A DNA stretch of 57,983 nt from Streptomyces tendae (GTDB lineage Bacteria; Actinomycetota; Actinomycetes; Streptomycetales; Streptomycetaceae). Positions 26,029 to 34,916 of this stretch are shown piece by piece. The notes beneath the pieces were generated by a model. It did not search any database and was not told where the DNA came from. It saw only the letters and a program-made list of their open reading frames with translations. A program made the position numbers and the translations under genes. The stretch's first letter is position 1. Each line of letters opens with the position of its first letter. Location: assembly GCF_014650435.1 (NCBI RefSeq), contig NZ_BMUY01000024.1, positions 1-57,983 of the forward strand, read 5' to 3'.

Positions 26029-26940
26029 TCATCGGTGCCCCTCCTTGCGGTACTCCCGCGGGGAGACCCCCATGACGCGTTTGAAGGCTGTGCTCAGAGC
26101 GTTCTCGGAGCCGTACCCGACCGCTCGGGCGATAACCGCGACGGGGTCGTTGCCCGAGCGAAGCCGCTTCGCCGCCAGCTCGAGGCGCCAGCCCGTGAGG
26201 TAGTCCAACGGCCCCTGCCCCACGGCCCGTCTGAAGCGCACGGCCAGCGTCGAGCGGGACACCGCCCCAGACCGTGCCAGCTCCGCGACGGTCCACGCAC
26301 GCGCCGGTTCCCCGTGCATCGACGCCAGGGCCGCCGCGACCGCCGGATCGGCCAGCCCGCCGAGCCAGCCGGTCGCGGCGGTCGGCCGCCCGGCCAGATA
26401 CAGCCGCAGGACGTGGACGAGCATCACGACCGCGAGGTGGCGGGCCACCAGCGTCGCGCCCATGCCACGCTCCCGCAGCTCCCGGTCGATCGCGTCGAGC
26501 GCCCACCGCACAGTCTCCGCCTGGCCTGTTCCCGCGGGGACGTGGACGACCGGCGGCAGGTTGTCGAGCAGCAGTTCCTGCGCTCGTGAGCCGAACGAGA
26601 ACCGGCCCCCTGCCAGGAGCACGTCCTCGCCCTCTCCCGCCCGCGCGATCCCGTCCTCGGCCGCCGCGAAGAGGGGGCCCGCATCCACTGGCTCGACCCC
26701 GGGACCGCTGCGCAGCGTGAAACCGCGCCGCCGGGTCAACAGAAAGCAGTCGCCCTCCGCCAACACGAGCGGGCCTGGCTCCCCGTCCACGTCGAGGAGA
26801 CACATGCCACGCCGCACGGAGTTGAACTTCATTCCCGAAGGCGGCGAGAATCGGATACACCAGGAGCCTCCCGCCGCGAGACTCGTCGACAGCTGACTCC
26901 GGGTGTCCAACAGGGCCAGGACGTCCTCGAGCGGATCCAC
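26029..26940 (-). CDS. AraC-family regulator
   Basis: The start is GTG 26940, with GGAAGGA just upstream, rather than the longer alternatives; 303 residues. An N-terminal cupin-like sensor (about 10-170, of the AraC-binding-like type with SWCIRFSPPSG) precedes two HTH motifs (about 215-300): TVAELARSGAVSRSTLAVRFR and PVAVIARAVGYGSENALSTAF, closing on GVSPREYR. It is divergent from the broken SDR at 27085 and probably once controlled it. Confidence 0.88.
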   Translation of the reverse strand: MDPLEDVLALLDTRSQLSTSLAAGGSWCIRFSPPSGMKFNSVRRGMCLLDVDGEPGPLVLAEGDCFLLTRRRGFTLRSGPGVEPVDAGPLFAAAEDGIARAGEGEDVLLAGGRFSFGSRAQELLLDNLPPVVHVPAGTGQAETVRWALDAIDRELRERGMGATLVARHLAVVMLVHVLRLYLAGRPTAATGWLGGLADPAVAAALASMHGEPARAWTVAELARSGAVSRSTLAVRFRRAVGQGPLDYLTGWRLELAAKRLRSGNDPVAVIARAVGYGSENALSTAFKRVMGVSPREYRKEGHR

Positions 26941-27084
26941 ACGTGTTCCTTCCGCCGCCGACCGGACCCCTTCTCGGACCGGACGCATGCACATGTATAC
27001 GCGACGGCCAATGGTAGGACGTACGGCAATCCACACGTATGGTCGGGTTCGACGCCTCCCTCCCCTCGCTCATGGGAACATCGC

Positions 27085-28062
27085 GTGACTCCTCACACCC
27101 GCCTCACCACACCTCTCTCCGTTCGCGCCACCGCCGCCGCAGAAGTGATCGCCGGGACCGACCTCCGCGGCAGCCGCGTCGTGGTCACCGGAGGGGCGAA
27201 CTGCCTGGGCGCCGAGACCGTATGCGCCGGGGCCGGGCCGGGGTCACGGTGGCGACCCGCCGTCCTGCCTGCTCGCCGAACCGCTGGCGCGCGAGACAGC
27301 CGTCGCGTCTGGCGCCGGACGCGTGCGCACCGCCGCCCTCGACCTGGCCGACTTGCACTCGGTCGAGTCCTTCAACCGGAGCCGGCATGGTCCGCTCGAC
27401 TCCCTCGTCGCCCACGCCCACGCCAACGCCGGGGCCATGGCCCTGCCCACCCGCTCCCGCAGCGCGGACGGCTGGGAGATGCAGCTCGCCGCCAACTTCC
27501 TCGGCCGCTTCGCCCTGGCCGAGGCGCCGCTTCCGGCCCTGCGCGCCGCCGGTTCCGCGCGCCTCGTCGTCAGCTCCGCCCACCGCACAGAGCCCTTCGG
27601 CTTCGAGGAACCCCCGCTTCACCCGGCGCCCCTACGACCCCTGGACGGCCGACGATCAGTCCAAGACCGCTGGCGTGCTCCTGGCGATGGCTGCCGCACA
27701 GCGCTGGGCAACTGACGGTGTCACCGCCAGCGCGCTCGCCCTCCGGCACCGTCCTCACCGGGGTCCAGCGCCACCTCGGCTGCGACACCCTGCGCTCCTT
27801 CGGCGTGGTGCACGGTGAGCACGGGGTGACCACACCCGCGTACTTCACGACCCCGCGGCAAGGAGCCGCGACCTCGGTCCTACTGGCGGCATCCCCACTG
27901 CCCGCCGGAGCGACGGGCCTCTACTTCGAGGACAACGAGGAGGCCCGGCCGTTGCGCGCGGGGGAGGGCCGGGTGGCCGGTCACGCTCTCGGTCCCGAGG
28001 CCGCCGGCTGGCTGTGGCCACGCCGCGGCCGCCGTCCGGTCCCACTGACCCGGATCGGCGCC
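27085..28062 (+). pseudogene. SDR oxidoreductase remnant (frameshifted), joined in frame to the next gene
   Basis: The frame starts at GTG 27085 with a Rossmann start (VVVTGGANCLGAETV; the normal GXXXGXG is damaged). Homology continues in other frames: VRTAALDLADLHSVESF and LQLAANFLGRF-like WEMQLAANFLGRFALAE near 27480, a Ser segment VVSSAH near 27570, then YDPWTADDQSKTAGVLLAMA, and finally TGLYFEDNEEARPL near 27930. At least three frameshifts occur, near 27230, 27610 and 27780. The last segment has lost its own stop and is open into the hydrolase gene at 28099. It is divergent from the AraC gene. Confidence 0.8.
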
Positions 28063-28098
28063 TCACCCCACCCCGCTCTCTTCTCGGAAGGCAGACAC

Positions 28099-28797
28099 AT
28101 GACCACTCCCGCCCCCGCCAGGCCCGTCGTCCTGCTCGTCCACGGTGCCTGGCACGGCGCCTGGTGCTGGGAACTGCTCGTTCCCGAACTCACCGCGTGC
28201 GGCTGGCAGGTGGAGACGGTGGACCTGCCGAGCGCCTCGGCCGACCCGCACGGCACGGCCGGCATGTACGACGACGCCCGCGTGGTCCGGCGCAGACTGG
28301 ACGAGCTGACGCGGACCCGGGGCCCCGTCACCGTCGTCGCCCACTCCTACGCGGGCCTGCCCGTCACCGAGGCCGCCACCGACGCCGAGGTGTCCCGGCT
28401 GATCTACCTCGCGGCCTTCCAGCTCGACGTAGGGGACTCGCTGGCCTCGATCGCCGGCGGGGAACTCCCCAAGGGCGACACCGGAACCCTGCCCGCCCAC
28501 GAGGACCCGCGCACCCACCTCTACGCGGATGCCACCGACGAGGTGGCCCGCCGCGCCGCCGACCGGCTGGTCCTGCAGACGGTGAAGTCTTTCAGCGAAC
28601 CCCTCACGAAGGCAGCCTGGAGGACCGTGCCCTCCAGCTACGTCGTCTGCGAGCAGGACCGCGCGGTCGACCCGGCGTTCCAGAAGGTCATGGCGGCCCG
28701 CGCCGGGCGCACGTACGCCCTGCCGACCAGCCACTCGCCGTTCTACTCCGCTCCCGGTCAACTCGCCCGTCTGATCACCGCGGACGCGGACCACTGA
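28099..28797 (+). CDS. Alpha/beta hydrolase
   Basis: The start is ATG 28099, with GGAAGGCAG upstream; 232 residues. The oxyanion segment LVHGAWHGAWCWE (about 14-26) and the nucleophile VAHSYAGLP (Ser near 80) match the small EstB/hydroxynitrile-lyase-like hydrolases, with an acid in CEQDRAVDP (about 182) and His in ATSHSPF (about 214). The substrate is unknown. The reading frame is open well upstream into the dead SDR, so a fused product from GTG 27085 is possible but not expected. It is convergent with the flavoprotein gene. Confidence 0.88.
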   Translation: MTTPAPARPVVLLVHGAWHGAWCWELLVPELTACGWQVETVDLPSASADPHGTAGMYDDARVVRRRLDELTRTRGPVTVVAHSYAGLPVTEAATDAEVSRLIYLAAFQLDVGDSLASIAGGELPKGDTGTLPAHEDPRTHLYADATDEVARRAADRLVLQTVKSFSEPLTKAAWRTVPSSYVVCEQDRAVDPAFQKVMAARAGRTYALPTSHSPFYSAPGQLARLITADADH

Positions 28798-28818
28798 CTG
28801 GGAAGCCCGGCGCGCCAC

Positions 28819-30240
28819 TCAGCCGGGCAGGATGTTGTGATTGAAGCGGAACAGATTGGCCGGGTCCCAGTGCCGCTTGACCTCGGCCAGCCGGGCATAG
28901 CGTTCGGGCCCGTACGCCGCCCGTACGCCCTCCATGTCCCTCGCCTCGTCCGGCGACAGGAAGTTCACCATGCTCCGGTCTGCGGCCCACGGCGCGAAGC
29001 CGTCCATGACCGCGGCCAACTGGCCCCTCAGGTCGTCGGCCTGGTCGCCGCCGCCCACTGCGAAACCGAAGAGCACGAACGGAATGCCCCTGACGGACAC
29101 CGCGTTGGGGACCTCTGGCTCCCGGTCGAAGGCACCGCCGAGGGCGCGGATCTCCAGGTTCGCCAGTCGACAGCCCGACCCAGGGCCGGTGAGCGCGACC
29201 AGGGTGTCCGCCGCCTTCTGCGGGAACTCCCGCAGGGTCATGCTGCGGTCGAAGTACGGCATCGGGTCTACCGGGTCCAGGTGGATCTCCCCGATGGCGG
29301 TGACGGGCTTCTCGCCGACCGTGTCGAGCAGGACCGGAGCGGCCCGGCGCAGGGGCGCCAGGAGCTGCTCGCCCTCGTCGGCGGAGCCCAGGTGGGCGAA
29401 CCGGACGTGGACGACGAAGGCGCCGCGCAGCGGTCCGGGCAGCGTCGGCAGGTCGGGCAGCCGCTGGACGCCCAGGGACGTGGTTGCCTTCCCGGGGAGG
29501 GTGGGCGCCCACAGCCGCCAGGCTTCCAGTACCTCGGCCAGGTGTTCGCCGGAAAAGTGGAGGCCGCCGCCGTGGAAGCGGGTCACCGGGAACACGTCGA
29601 ACTCGATCTCGGTCACCACGCCGAAGTTGCCCTTGCCGCCGAGCAGAGCCCAGAACAGGTCGGCTTCGCTGTCCGGGGTGACGGTGCGCAGACGCCCGTC
29701 GGCCGTCACGACGTTCAGGCGGCGCACATGGTCGGCCGCGTAGCCCTTGGCCCGGCCCAGCAGGGGGCTCTGTCCGCCGCCGAGGGTGTAGCCGACCACG
29801 CCGACCTCGGGCGCGGAGCCCGCGATCGGTGCGAGGCCCAGTTCCGCGGTGCGGGGCAGCACCTCACTCCACCGCAGCCCGGCCTCGGCGCGCACGGTGC
29901 GCGCCTCGACGTCGACGGACATGCGCTTCATCCGATGAGTGGTGATGAGTATGGCGCCATCCGCCGACCCGACGATCTGGTGCGCGGCGGACTTCACCGC
30001 GACTGGTATGCCCTGGTTAGCCGCGAACCGAACCGCTTCGCGTACGTCGCCTTCGCAGGTGGCACCGACCACGACGGCGGGTGTGACGGCGCAGTTCAGG
30101 TTGTGGGTGGCGCACTCGGCGTCGTACTCCGCAGTGCCGGGTGCCAGGACCGGGCCGGCCACCTCCCGCAGCGCGAGCCTCACCACGTCCTGGGCCCGTA
30201 GGCCGGCTCCGCCGGTCTGTCCCGCAAGTTTCCCGCTCAT
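28819..30240 (-). CDS. FAD-linked oxidase, berberine-bridge-enzyme-like
   Basis: The start is ATG 30240; 473 residues. A FAD-binding (PCMH) domain covers about 40-215, with VAVKSAAHQIVG carrying the covalent His (about 84) and VVGYTLGGGQSPLLGRAKG. The second Cys used for bicovalent FAD in BBE proteins is replaced (EVGVVGYTLG has none), so attachment is probably monocovalent. The substrate domain follows, and the C-terminal BBE motif NLFRFNHNI closes the protein. Such enzymes oxidise alcohols, sugars or alkaloid-like metabolites. Confidence 0.88.
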   Translation of the reverse strand: MSGKLAGQTGGAGLRAQDVVRLALREVAGPVLAPGTAEYDAECATHNLNCAVTPAVVVGATCEGDVREAVRFAANQGIPVAVKSAAHQIVGSADGAILITTHRMKRMSVDVEARTVRAEAGLRWSEVLPRTAELGLAPIAGSAPEVGVVGYTLGGGQSPLLGRAKGYAADHVRRLNVVTADGRLRTVTPDSEADLFWALLGGKGNFGVVTEIEFDVFPVTRFHGGGLHFSGEHLAEVLEAWRLWAPTLPGKATTSLGVQRLPDLPTLPGPLRGAFVVHVRFAHLGSADEGEQLLAPLRRAAPVLLDTVGEKPVTAIGEIHLDPVDPMPYFDRSMTLREFPQKAADTLVALTGPGSGCRLANLEIRALGGAFDREPEVPNAVSVRGIPFVLFGFAVGGGDQADDLRGQLAAVMDGFAPWAADRSMVNFLSPDEARDMEGVRAAYGPERYARLAEVKRHWDPANLFRFNHNILPG

Positions 30241-30458
30241 CGTCGTCTCACCAGTCCGCCGAGTGTCGTCGGCCCGTTCCGCGTCGAAGCGCTCCGGGGC
30301 GCGCGAGGACGGCGGCCGGAGTGGTGCGACGGAGGAAAGAACCCTGCTCACAACGACGACGCGGTCGAGGCGGCGGAAGTTCACGGGTCGGTGCGACGGG
30401 ACGGGTGCGGGGAGCGCCCAGCCAGGTGTCCCGCCCACCGAACGCTACGGGGCGCGGG

Positions 30459-30845
30459 TCAGGCGACTGTCCACTCGCGCAGCCTGCGGCCGATGCGGGC
30501 GACGCCGAGTGCCCCTGACGCGGCCTCGCGCACCAGTGCGACGGCGGCTTCGGGCCGGTAGTCGAGCCGGCAGTCGTTGAGCAGGAGGTAGGCCTCGGCG
30601 GAGTGCCAGGCGAAGGCCTCGTTGGAGTGCTCGAGGCATGGCAGCCGCACCAGGGTCTGCAGCAGGGCCGCGCCCTTGAGGTGCAGCGAGCCGTAGATGT
30701 CACGTTCCAGCGCCCGGGCGTTGACCCGTGCCGCGGCGGCGTACAGCGGGCCGTAGTCGTCGACCTGGGGGTCGCCGTCCAGCAGTTCGGCCGCGTGCAG
30801 CAGGAAGGTGACGTCGAGGGGGTGGATGGGGTGCGGGTCGCTCAC
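30459..30845 (-). CDS. Doc/Fic-family toxin-like protein
   Basis: The product (128 residues) resembles the Streptomyces Fic-family TA toxin component. It is all-helical, with HLKGAALLQTLVRLPCLEHSN before AFAWHSAEAYLLLN, aligning with the Doc core. The catalytic Fic motif HxFx(D/E)GNxxxxR is degenerate here (CLEHSNEAFAWHSA): no leading His and no Gly or final Arg, so AMP or phosphate transfer may be lost or changed. It overlaps the antitoxin by ATGA. Alternative: an inactive relative kept for regulation. Confidence 0.75.
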   Translation of the reverse strand: MSDPHPIHPLDVTFLLHAAELLDGDPQVDDYGPLYAAAARVNARALERDIYGSLHLKGAALLQTLVRLPCLEHSNEAFAWHSAEAYLLLNDCRLDYRPEAAVALVREAASGALGVARIGRRLREWTVA

Positions 30846-31138
30846 GCGGCGTGGCCCCGCCCGGGGAGTTCCAGCTCCTGACGTGCCCGCGACTCGGCGG
30901 CCCGCTCTTCGGCGCTGCGGTCGACACCGTCGAGACCGGTCGCGAAGGCCGCGCCGCTGTGCGCCATCGACTCGCGGAAGTGTTCCAGGAAACGCTGCTC
31001 GACGGCCGTCGCCCGAGCGTAGGCGGCCGAGAGGATGTACTCCTGCAGGCTGACCCCCTCCTGCTTGGCGGCGGCCGCGATCGCCGCGCGCTGCTCGGGG
31101 TCGGGGAAGCGTAGGTTCATGGCCTTGGTCTCCGACAT
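30842..31138 (-). CDS. Antitoxin of the Doc-like pair (ribbon-helix-helix)
   Basis: The product (98 residues) begins with a short strand and helices typical of a ribbon-helix-helix antitoxin (MNLRFPDPEQRAAIAAAAK, then GVSLQEYILSAAYARA). The C-terminal part is charged (EERAAESRARQELELP) and would bind the toxin. It precedes the toxin gene with an ATGA overlap, the usual antitoxin-first order. It probably represses its own promoter. Confidence 0.8.
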   Translation of the reverse strand: MSETKAMNLRFPDPEQRAAIAAAAKQEGVSLQEYILSAAYARATAVEQRFLEHFRESMAHSGAAFATGLDGVDRSAEERAAESRARQELELPGRGHAA

Positions 31139-31213
31139 GGCACCGATGGTACCACTGGTGCCATGCCGGGCGGCCCGGGCCGTCGTCGTATCGGAGGGTG
31201 GGCCGGCGGCTTC

Positions 31214-31408
31214 TCAGAGGCCCAGGTCGAGAGCCAGGCAGTTGAAGTACTTCCAGGAACCCGCAGGGTCGTAGCGATTGTCGAGTCCGCTGTCCGGGCT
31301 CGCGGCCGTCTCCTCGACCATGTCCTCAAACCTGACGCGCTCGGGCAGCTTTCCGAAACGGGCCTGCCGGGCCGCCGCCGCGCTCTCCGTGGTGACCTTG
31401 ATTTGCAT
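31214..31408 (-). CDS. Small hypothetical protein (64 residues)
   Basis: The start is ATG 31408 with GGAGCAGAC upstream. The product begins MQIKVTTESAAAARQARFGK and ends in aromatic residues with one Cys (NRYDPAGSWKYFNCLALD). The acidic middle and compact aromatic tail resemble a leader-core arrangement, but no RiPP-modifying enzyme is adjacent. I do not recognise a family. It lies between the TA pair and an unrelated gene. Confidence 0.5.
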   Translation of the reverse strand: MQIKVTTESAAAARQARFGKLPERVRFEDMVEETAASPDSGLDNRYDPAGSWKYFNCLALDLGL

Positions 31409-31665
31409 GTCTGCTCCGCTCTCTCGATGGCGGACTGCGCCGTATCGCTCGGTGGGTCCAGCATGCATGTCATTTCATCACCGGTCAAGGGGGTGACGGA
31501 AAATGAGCCGGAGAGAAGTGGGCGTGTGACACATATACTCAATCATCAGACATGTGTCTTCTTCGGGCGAGATACATGAGCTAGGCTTCTCACACACATC
31601 GGTTACGCCGGACCTGACCCTCGGGGTGCTCGCCCCGCCCCAGGTGCCCCGTGGAAGGGAGTCCG

Positions 31666-31959
31666 ATGCTGTTCACCCGTGCCCTGCGGCTTCTCTCCGC
31701 CCTCGCCCCGTCGCAGGCCCGTGGACCGGGAGCCCGCGCGGACGTCTCGATCCCGTCACTGCCGGGCTCCGGGGGAGGAGTGCACGTGGCGGGGCCCTTC
31801 CTGAGCCGCGCCCAGTGCGCTGCGGCGCTCGCCTCGTACCGGGCGTACTACCCCGCGAACGAGTACCGGTACGGGAGGGACGAGGACGGGGCCTGGAACG
31901 TCTACCGCGTCGCGTCCGAGGACCCGTCCCGGTGGGCAAGTGTCACGCCGATCCGCTGA
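31666..31959 (+). CDS. Hypothetical protein (97 residues)
   Basis: ATG 31666 follows GGAAGGGAG. The N-terminal 25 residues are mildly hydrophobic (MLFTRALRLLSALAP) but not a clear signal peptide. The rest reads as a folded small domain: FLSRAQCAAALASYRAYYPANE, then EDGAWNVYRVASEDP. No family is recognised. Its end overlaps the tail of the methyltransferase pseudogene on the other strand by 17 bases. Confidence 0.55.
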   Translation: MLFTRALRLLSALAPSQARGPGARADVSIPSLPGSGGGVHVAGPFLSRAQCAAALASYRAYYPANEYRYGRDEDGAWNVYRVASEDPSRWASVTPIR

Positions 31960-32932
31960 CCGGCCGGGCGGGCGCGGGGCAGAGCCCCTGGTCGCCGGGC
32001 AGTTCGGTGCCGAGGGCGGCGAAGATCCAGCGGTTGGCCGCCAGCGCGTCGTCCGGCGCCGGAAGCGGGCCGCGCCCGTCGTGCCGGGTGAAGTCGAACG
32101 GGGTGTGCACGGCCGTGGACCATCCGCGGCTGGCCAGCTCGCCCGCGGAGTCGGGGCGGGGCCCGGGGCTGAAGAGCGAGAGCAGGTCGATGCCGAGCCT
32201 TTCGCGCACCGCGGCGTAGACGGGGAAGTCCCGTTGCCGGGCCGGGTCCACGTCCTGCTTGATCTCGTAGGCAAGCATGCTGCCCGGCGGGCTGTGCGCA
32301 TGTATGACCGAGACGAGGTCCAGCTCCGAGGCCAGCGGCAGATAGAGCACCAGCCCCTCGGCCAGCCAGGCCGTCGGACGTTCCGGGGCGAAGGCCGCCG
32401 CGACGAGGCTCGCGGTCCACTCGTCCCGGAGGTCCGCAGGAACGGCGAGGCGTTCGGCCCGCGGTCCGCCCCCCAGGCTGCCCGGGGCGTCCACACCGCG
32501 AAGCCCGCCCACACCGACCAGCACGGACCGTTTGAATGCGAGCACCTCCGGCCGGTCGACCTCGAAGACCGTGCAGCAGTCCGGCCACGGCAGCCGGTGT
32601 GCGCGGGTGTCCAGTCCCGCACCGAGCAGCACCACCTGGCCGATGCCCGTGTCGGCAGCGTGCAGCAGGAAGTCGTCGAAGACGCGTGTACGCAGGCCGA
32701 AGAGGTGGGCCAGCCGCCCTCACAGCGGGTCGGCGTCGCAGTCCGACACCTCCTGCGGAGGCAGCGGCCAGTCGGCGCATGCGGGGGCCGCCCGGACGAA
32801 GTGCGCGGCGTACTCGTCCCGGGCCGGGACGTCGGGCCGGCCCGTCTCGACGGCCCGGGCGGCGGCGGCCAGCAGGGCGGTCAGTCCCACACCCGCGACG
32901 GCGCGTGTGCTGCCTGCTGCGACCTCGGTCAT
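31943..32932 (-). pseudogene. SAM-dependent methyltransferase (TIGR00027/LCM-like) with in-frame TGA
   Basis: From ATG 32932 the frame encodes MTEVAAGSTRAVAGVGLTAL and stops at TGA 32720-32722 after 70 codons. The same frame then continues with GRLAHLFGLRTRVFDDFLL, the SAM-binding VVLLGAGLDTRAHRLPW, AEGLVLYLP and the C-terminus to 31943. The whole matches the leucine-carboxyl-methyltransferase-like family (about 290-330 residues), with only this stop interrupting it. It is either a recent nonsense mutation or a sequencing error; TGA read-through is a remote option. Confidence 0.8.
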
Positions 32933-33124
32933 TTCCGTCTCTTCCCGTGCTGTCGTGGCTCCGGCCCGGGCGCCAGCTGCTCGACCGCCGCCCACATGTG
33001 TGAATGGCGGGCAAGGTATGACTTTACCTGTGTGCCGCCCTCGGTAACGTGTCTCACACACCGGCGGCACCGACGTGGGACAGTCGTCACCGGCCCGCCC
33101 CACCCGTGTGCGGACCGCCAGTCG

Positions 33125-33751
33125 TCAGCCGTCGTGGCCCGTGGGCGAAGGCAGCAGGGCATCGGCCGCCCGCGCGGCCAGCCAGTCGGCGCCCTCCGCC
33201 CAGGTCCAGCCGAACCCGCGGACGGTCCGCCAGGCGTCCTGGCCGAAGTAGAACCACAGAATCTGCCCGGTGCGGACCGTGTCCAGGCGGACCTCCGGCA
33301 GGGACGCCAGATGGTCTGCGACGAGGGCCAGTCGCTCACGGTAGCGCTCGACCGCGTGCTCGGCCGCGGCGGCGACCGCCGGATCGGCGGTCGCGTTGTC
33401 GCGTAGGAAGTTCAGGACGCGAGCGTGGCGGCGGGTGATCTCGCCGGTGCTCCGGCCGGTCAGGCGCAGCACCTCCATGCCGTCCGTACTGGCCAGGAGT
33501 GCGTTGAGCGCCGTCTGGATCTCCTCGTCCTCCGTGCCCTCCCTGGCCAGCGCGTCGACCAGGGCCTGCTTGCCTCCCACGCTCGTGTACACGGTGTTGA
33601 GGGCGACCCCCGCCCGTTCCGCGATGGCGGAGACCGTGGACCTGGTGTATCCCCGCTCGACGAACAGTTCCTCCGCGGCCCGCAGGATGGCGGTGTGTGT
33701 CCGACCTGCCGCGACGGCCCGGACTCTCGAACTGTAGGTGCGCTTCGTCAT
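33125..33751 (-). CDS. TetR-family regulator
   Basis: The start is ATG 33751 (208 residues). The HTH (about 18-65) is HTAILRAAEELFVERGYTRS, then TVSAIAERAGVALNTVYTSV. A C-terminal helical sensor domain of unknown ligand follows. It is divergent from the hemerythrin gene, with a shared operator-like palindrome in between, so it probably represses that gene. Confidence 0.9.
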   Translation of the reverse strand: MTKRTYSSRVRAVAAGRTHTAILRAAEELFVERGYTRSTVSAIAERAGVALNTVYTSVGGKQALVDALAREGTEDEEIQTALNALLASTDGMEVLRLTGRSTGEITRRHARVLNFLRDNATADPAVAAAAEHAVERYRERLALVADHLASLPEVRLDTVRTGQILWFYFGQDAWRTVRGFGWTWAEGADWLAARAADALLPSPTGHDG

Positions 33752-33772
33752 CCCGTCATTGTGACAGGCACG

Positions 33773-33801
33773 CATTGATATTAATAGAGGTACTATCAAT
33801 G
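33773..33801. promoter_or_regulatory. Operator candidate between TetR and hemerythrin genes
   Basis: CATTGATA (33773-33780) and TATCAATG (33794-33801) are perfect inverse complements separated by 13 AT-rich bases. The site overlaps the translation start region of both divergent genes, as expected for a repressor site. Confidence 0.65.
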
Positions 33802-33802
33802 T

Positions 33803-34492
33803 ATGTTGATTAACCCGGATGCTCCAGCCGACAAGCCCGAGATCCAGCAGATGAAGGTCATCCACCGCGTGATGAGGCGGGAGTTCGCCCAACTCCCCGA
33901 CCTCGTCGCCAACGTGGGCGTCGGCGACAAGGTCCGCGCCCGTCTCTTGGGCGAGCACCTCTCCCTGGTCCTGGACATGCTCCACGAGCACCACGAGGCC
34001 GAGGACGAACTGCTCTGGCCGGTCCTCGTGCAACGCGTTCCGCTCAAGAAGGACCTGATCGCCGTCATGGAGACGCAGCACCAGGCGATCGGTGACGCCG
34101 TCGAGGCCGTGGCGGCCCGGTTTCCCGAATGGACTGCGCAGGCGGGGGCCGCCGCACGCGACCTGCTCACCGACGCCCTGCGGGATCTGGGCCCGGCCCT
34201 GACCGAGCATCTGGACCTAGAGGAGGAAGAGGTGCTTCCTCTCATTCACGACCACCTCACCGTGCCCGAATGGCTGGCGCCGCAGAAGCACGCCATGAAG
34301 CAAGGCCCCAAGACGCTGACCGGCAAGCTGACCCTGGCCGGCATGGTCCTCGAGGACGCCACGCCGCGCGAACGCGCCTGGTTCCTCGGCGAGATGCCCG
34401 CCCCCGCCCGGCTGCTGTGGCGGCTGAGGGGAGCCCGCCGGTATGACGAACACGTGCGGCTGGTCCGGGCCGGCGTTCCGAGCCCGAGCTGA
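33803..34492 (+). CDS. Hemerythrin-like (HHE) domain protein
   Basis: The product (229 residues) has a four-helix HHE cation-binding bundle in residues 15-155. Candidate iron ligands are His in VIHRVMRR (about 20), HEHHEAEDELLWP (about 62-70), ETQHQAIGD (about 95) and HLDLEEEEVLPLIHDH (about 138-152). These bind a di-iron centre sensing or storing O2 or NO. The C-terminal 70 residues are helical and family-specific. It is probably controlled by the divergent TetR. Confidence 0.88.
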   Translation: MLINPDAPADKPEIQQMKVIHRVMRREFAQLPDLVANVGVGDKVRARLLGEHLSLVLDMLHEHHEAEDELLWPVLVQRVPLKKDLIAVMETQHQAIGDAVEAVAARFPEWTAQAGAAARDLLTDALRDLGPALTEHLDLEEEEVLPLIHDHLTVPEWLAPQKHAMKQGPKTLTGKLTLAGMVLEDATPRERAWFLGEMPAPARLLWRLRGARRYDEHVRLVRAGVPSPS

Positions 34493-34557
34493 GCGACCAC
34501 GCACGGGACGGCACGCGGCGCGCCCGGTGGACACGTCCGGCGCGCCGCACCCGCCGG

Positions 34558-34915
34558 TCACGCCGAGGCAAGCGCCTCCGTCGGGGTGAGGCGCGCCGCT
34601 CGGACGGACGGGTACACGCCGATGACCACCGCACCGGGCACCGTGAGCGGAACGACCGGCCGCTAGCCTCGTCGAGGGCATAACCGGCGGTGGCCAGTAC
34701 CTCGATCACCGTCCCTTCGAGCCCGCCGAACAGCGAGAGCACCACCGACCTGGTGTGGAACTGCCCCCGTGATCCGCCCCGGGTTGGCGCCGAGCACGCG
34801 TCGCAGACCGATGTCCCTGCGGCGTTCCAGGCACCGAGGTCGAGCCTCCCGGGAGCGGGCGCCCGCCGGTTCCCGTCTAGGGACAACGCCCACAGGTCAC
34901 CTTGGGCGCAGGGCG
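34558..34915 (-). pseudogene. ABC-transporter permease (FtsX/MacB-like) C-terminal remnant
   Basis: Read on the minus strand in more than one frame, the fragment gives RRRDIGLRRVLGANPGRIT, then VVLSLFGGLEGTVIEVLATAGYAL, and after a gap VPGAVVIGVYPSVRAARLTPTEAL before the TGA at 34558. These are the last segments of a MacB-type permease, including the conserved PSxRAARLxPxEAL terminus. A frameshift near 34770 and a deletion near 34680 make it non-functional. It lies directly after the ATPase remnant. Confidence 0.75.
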
Positions 34916-34916
34916 C

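Noticed and set aside
30459..30845. Assignment as a fully active Fic AMP-transferase
   Set aside because: The HxFxxGN motif is not intact, so only Doc-like fold membership is claimed.
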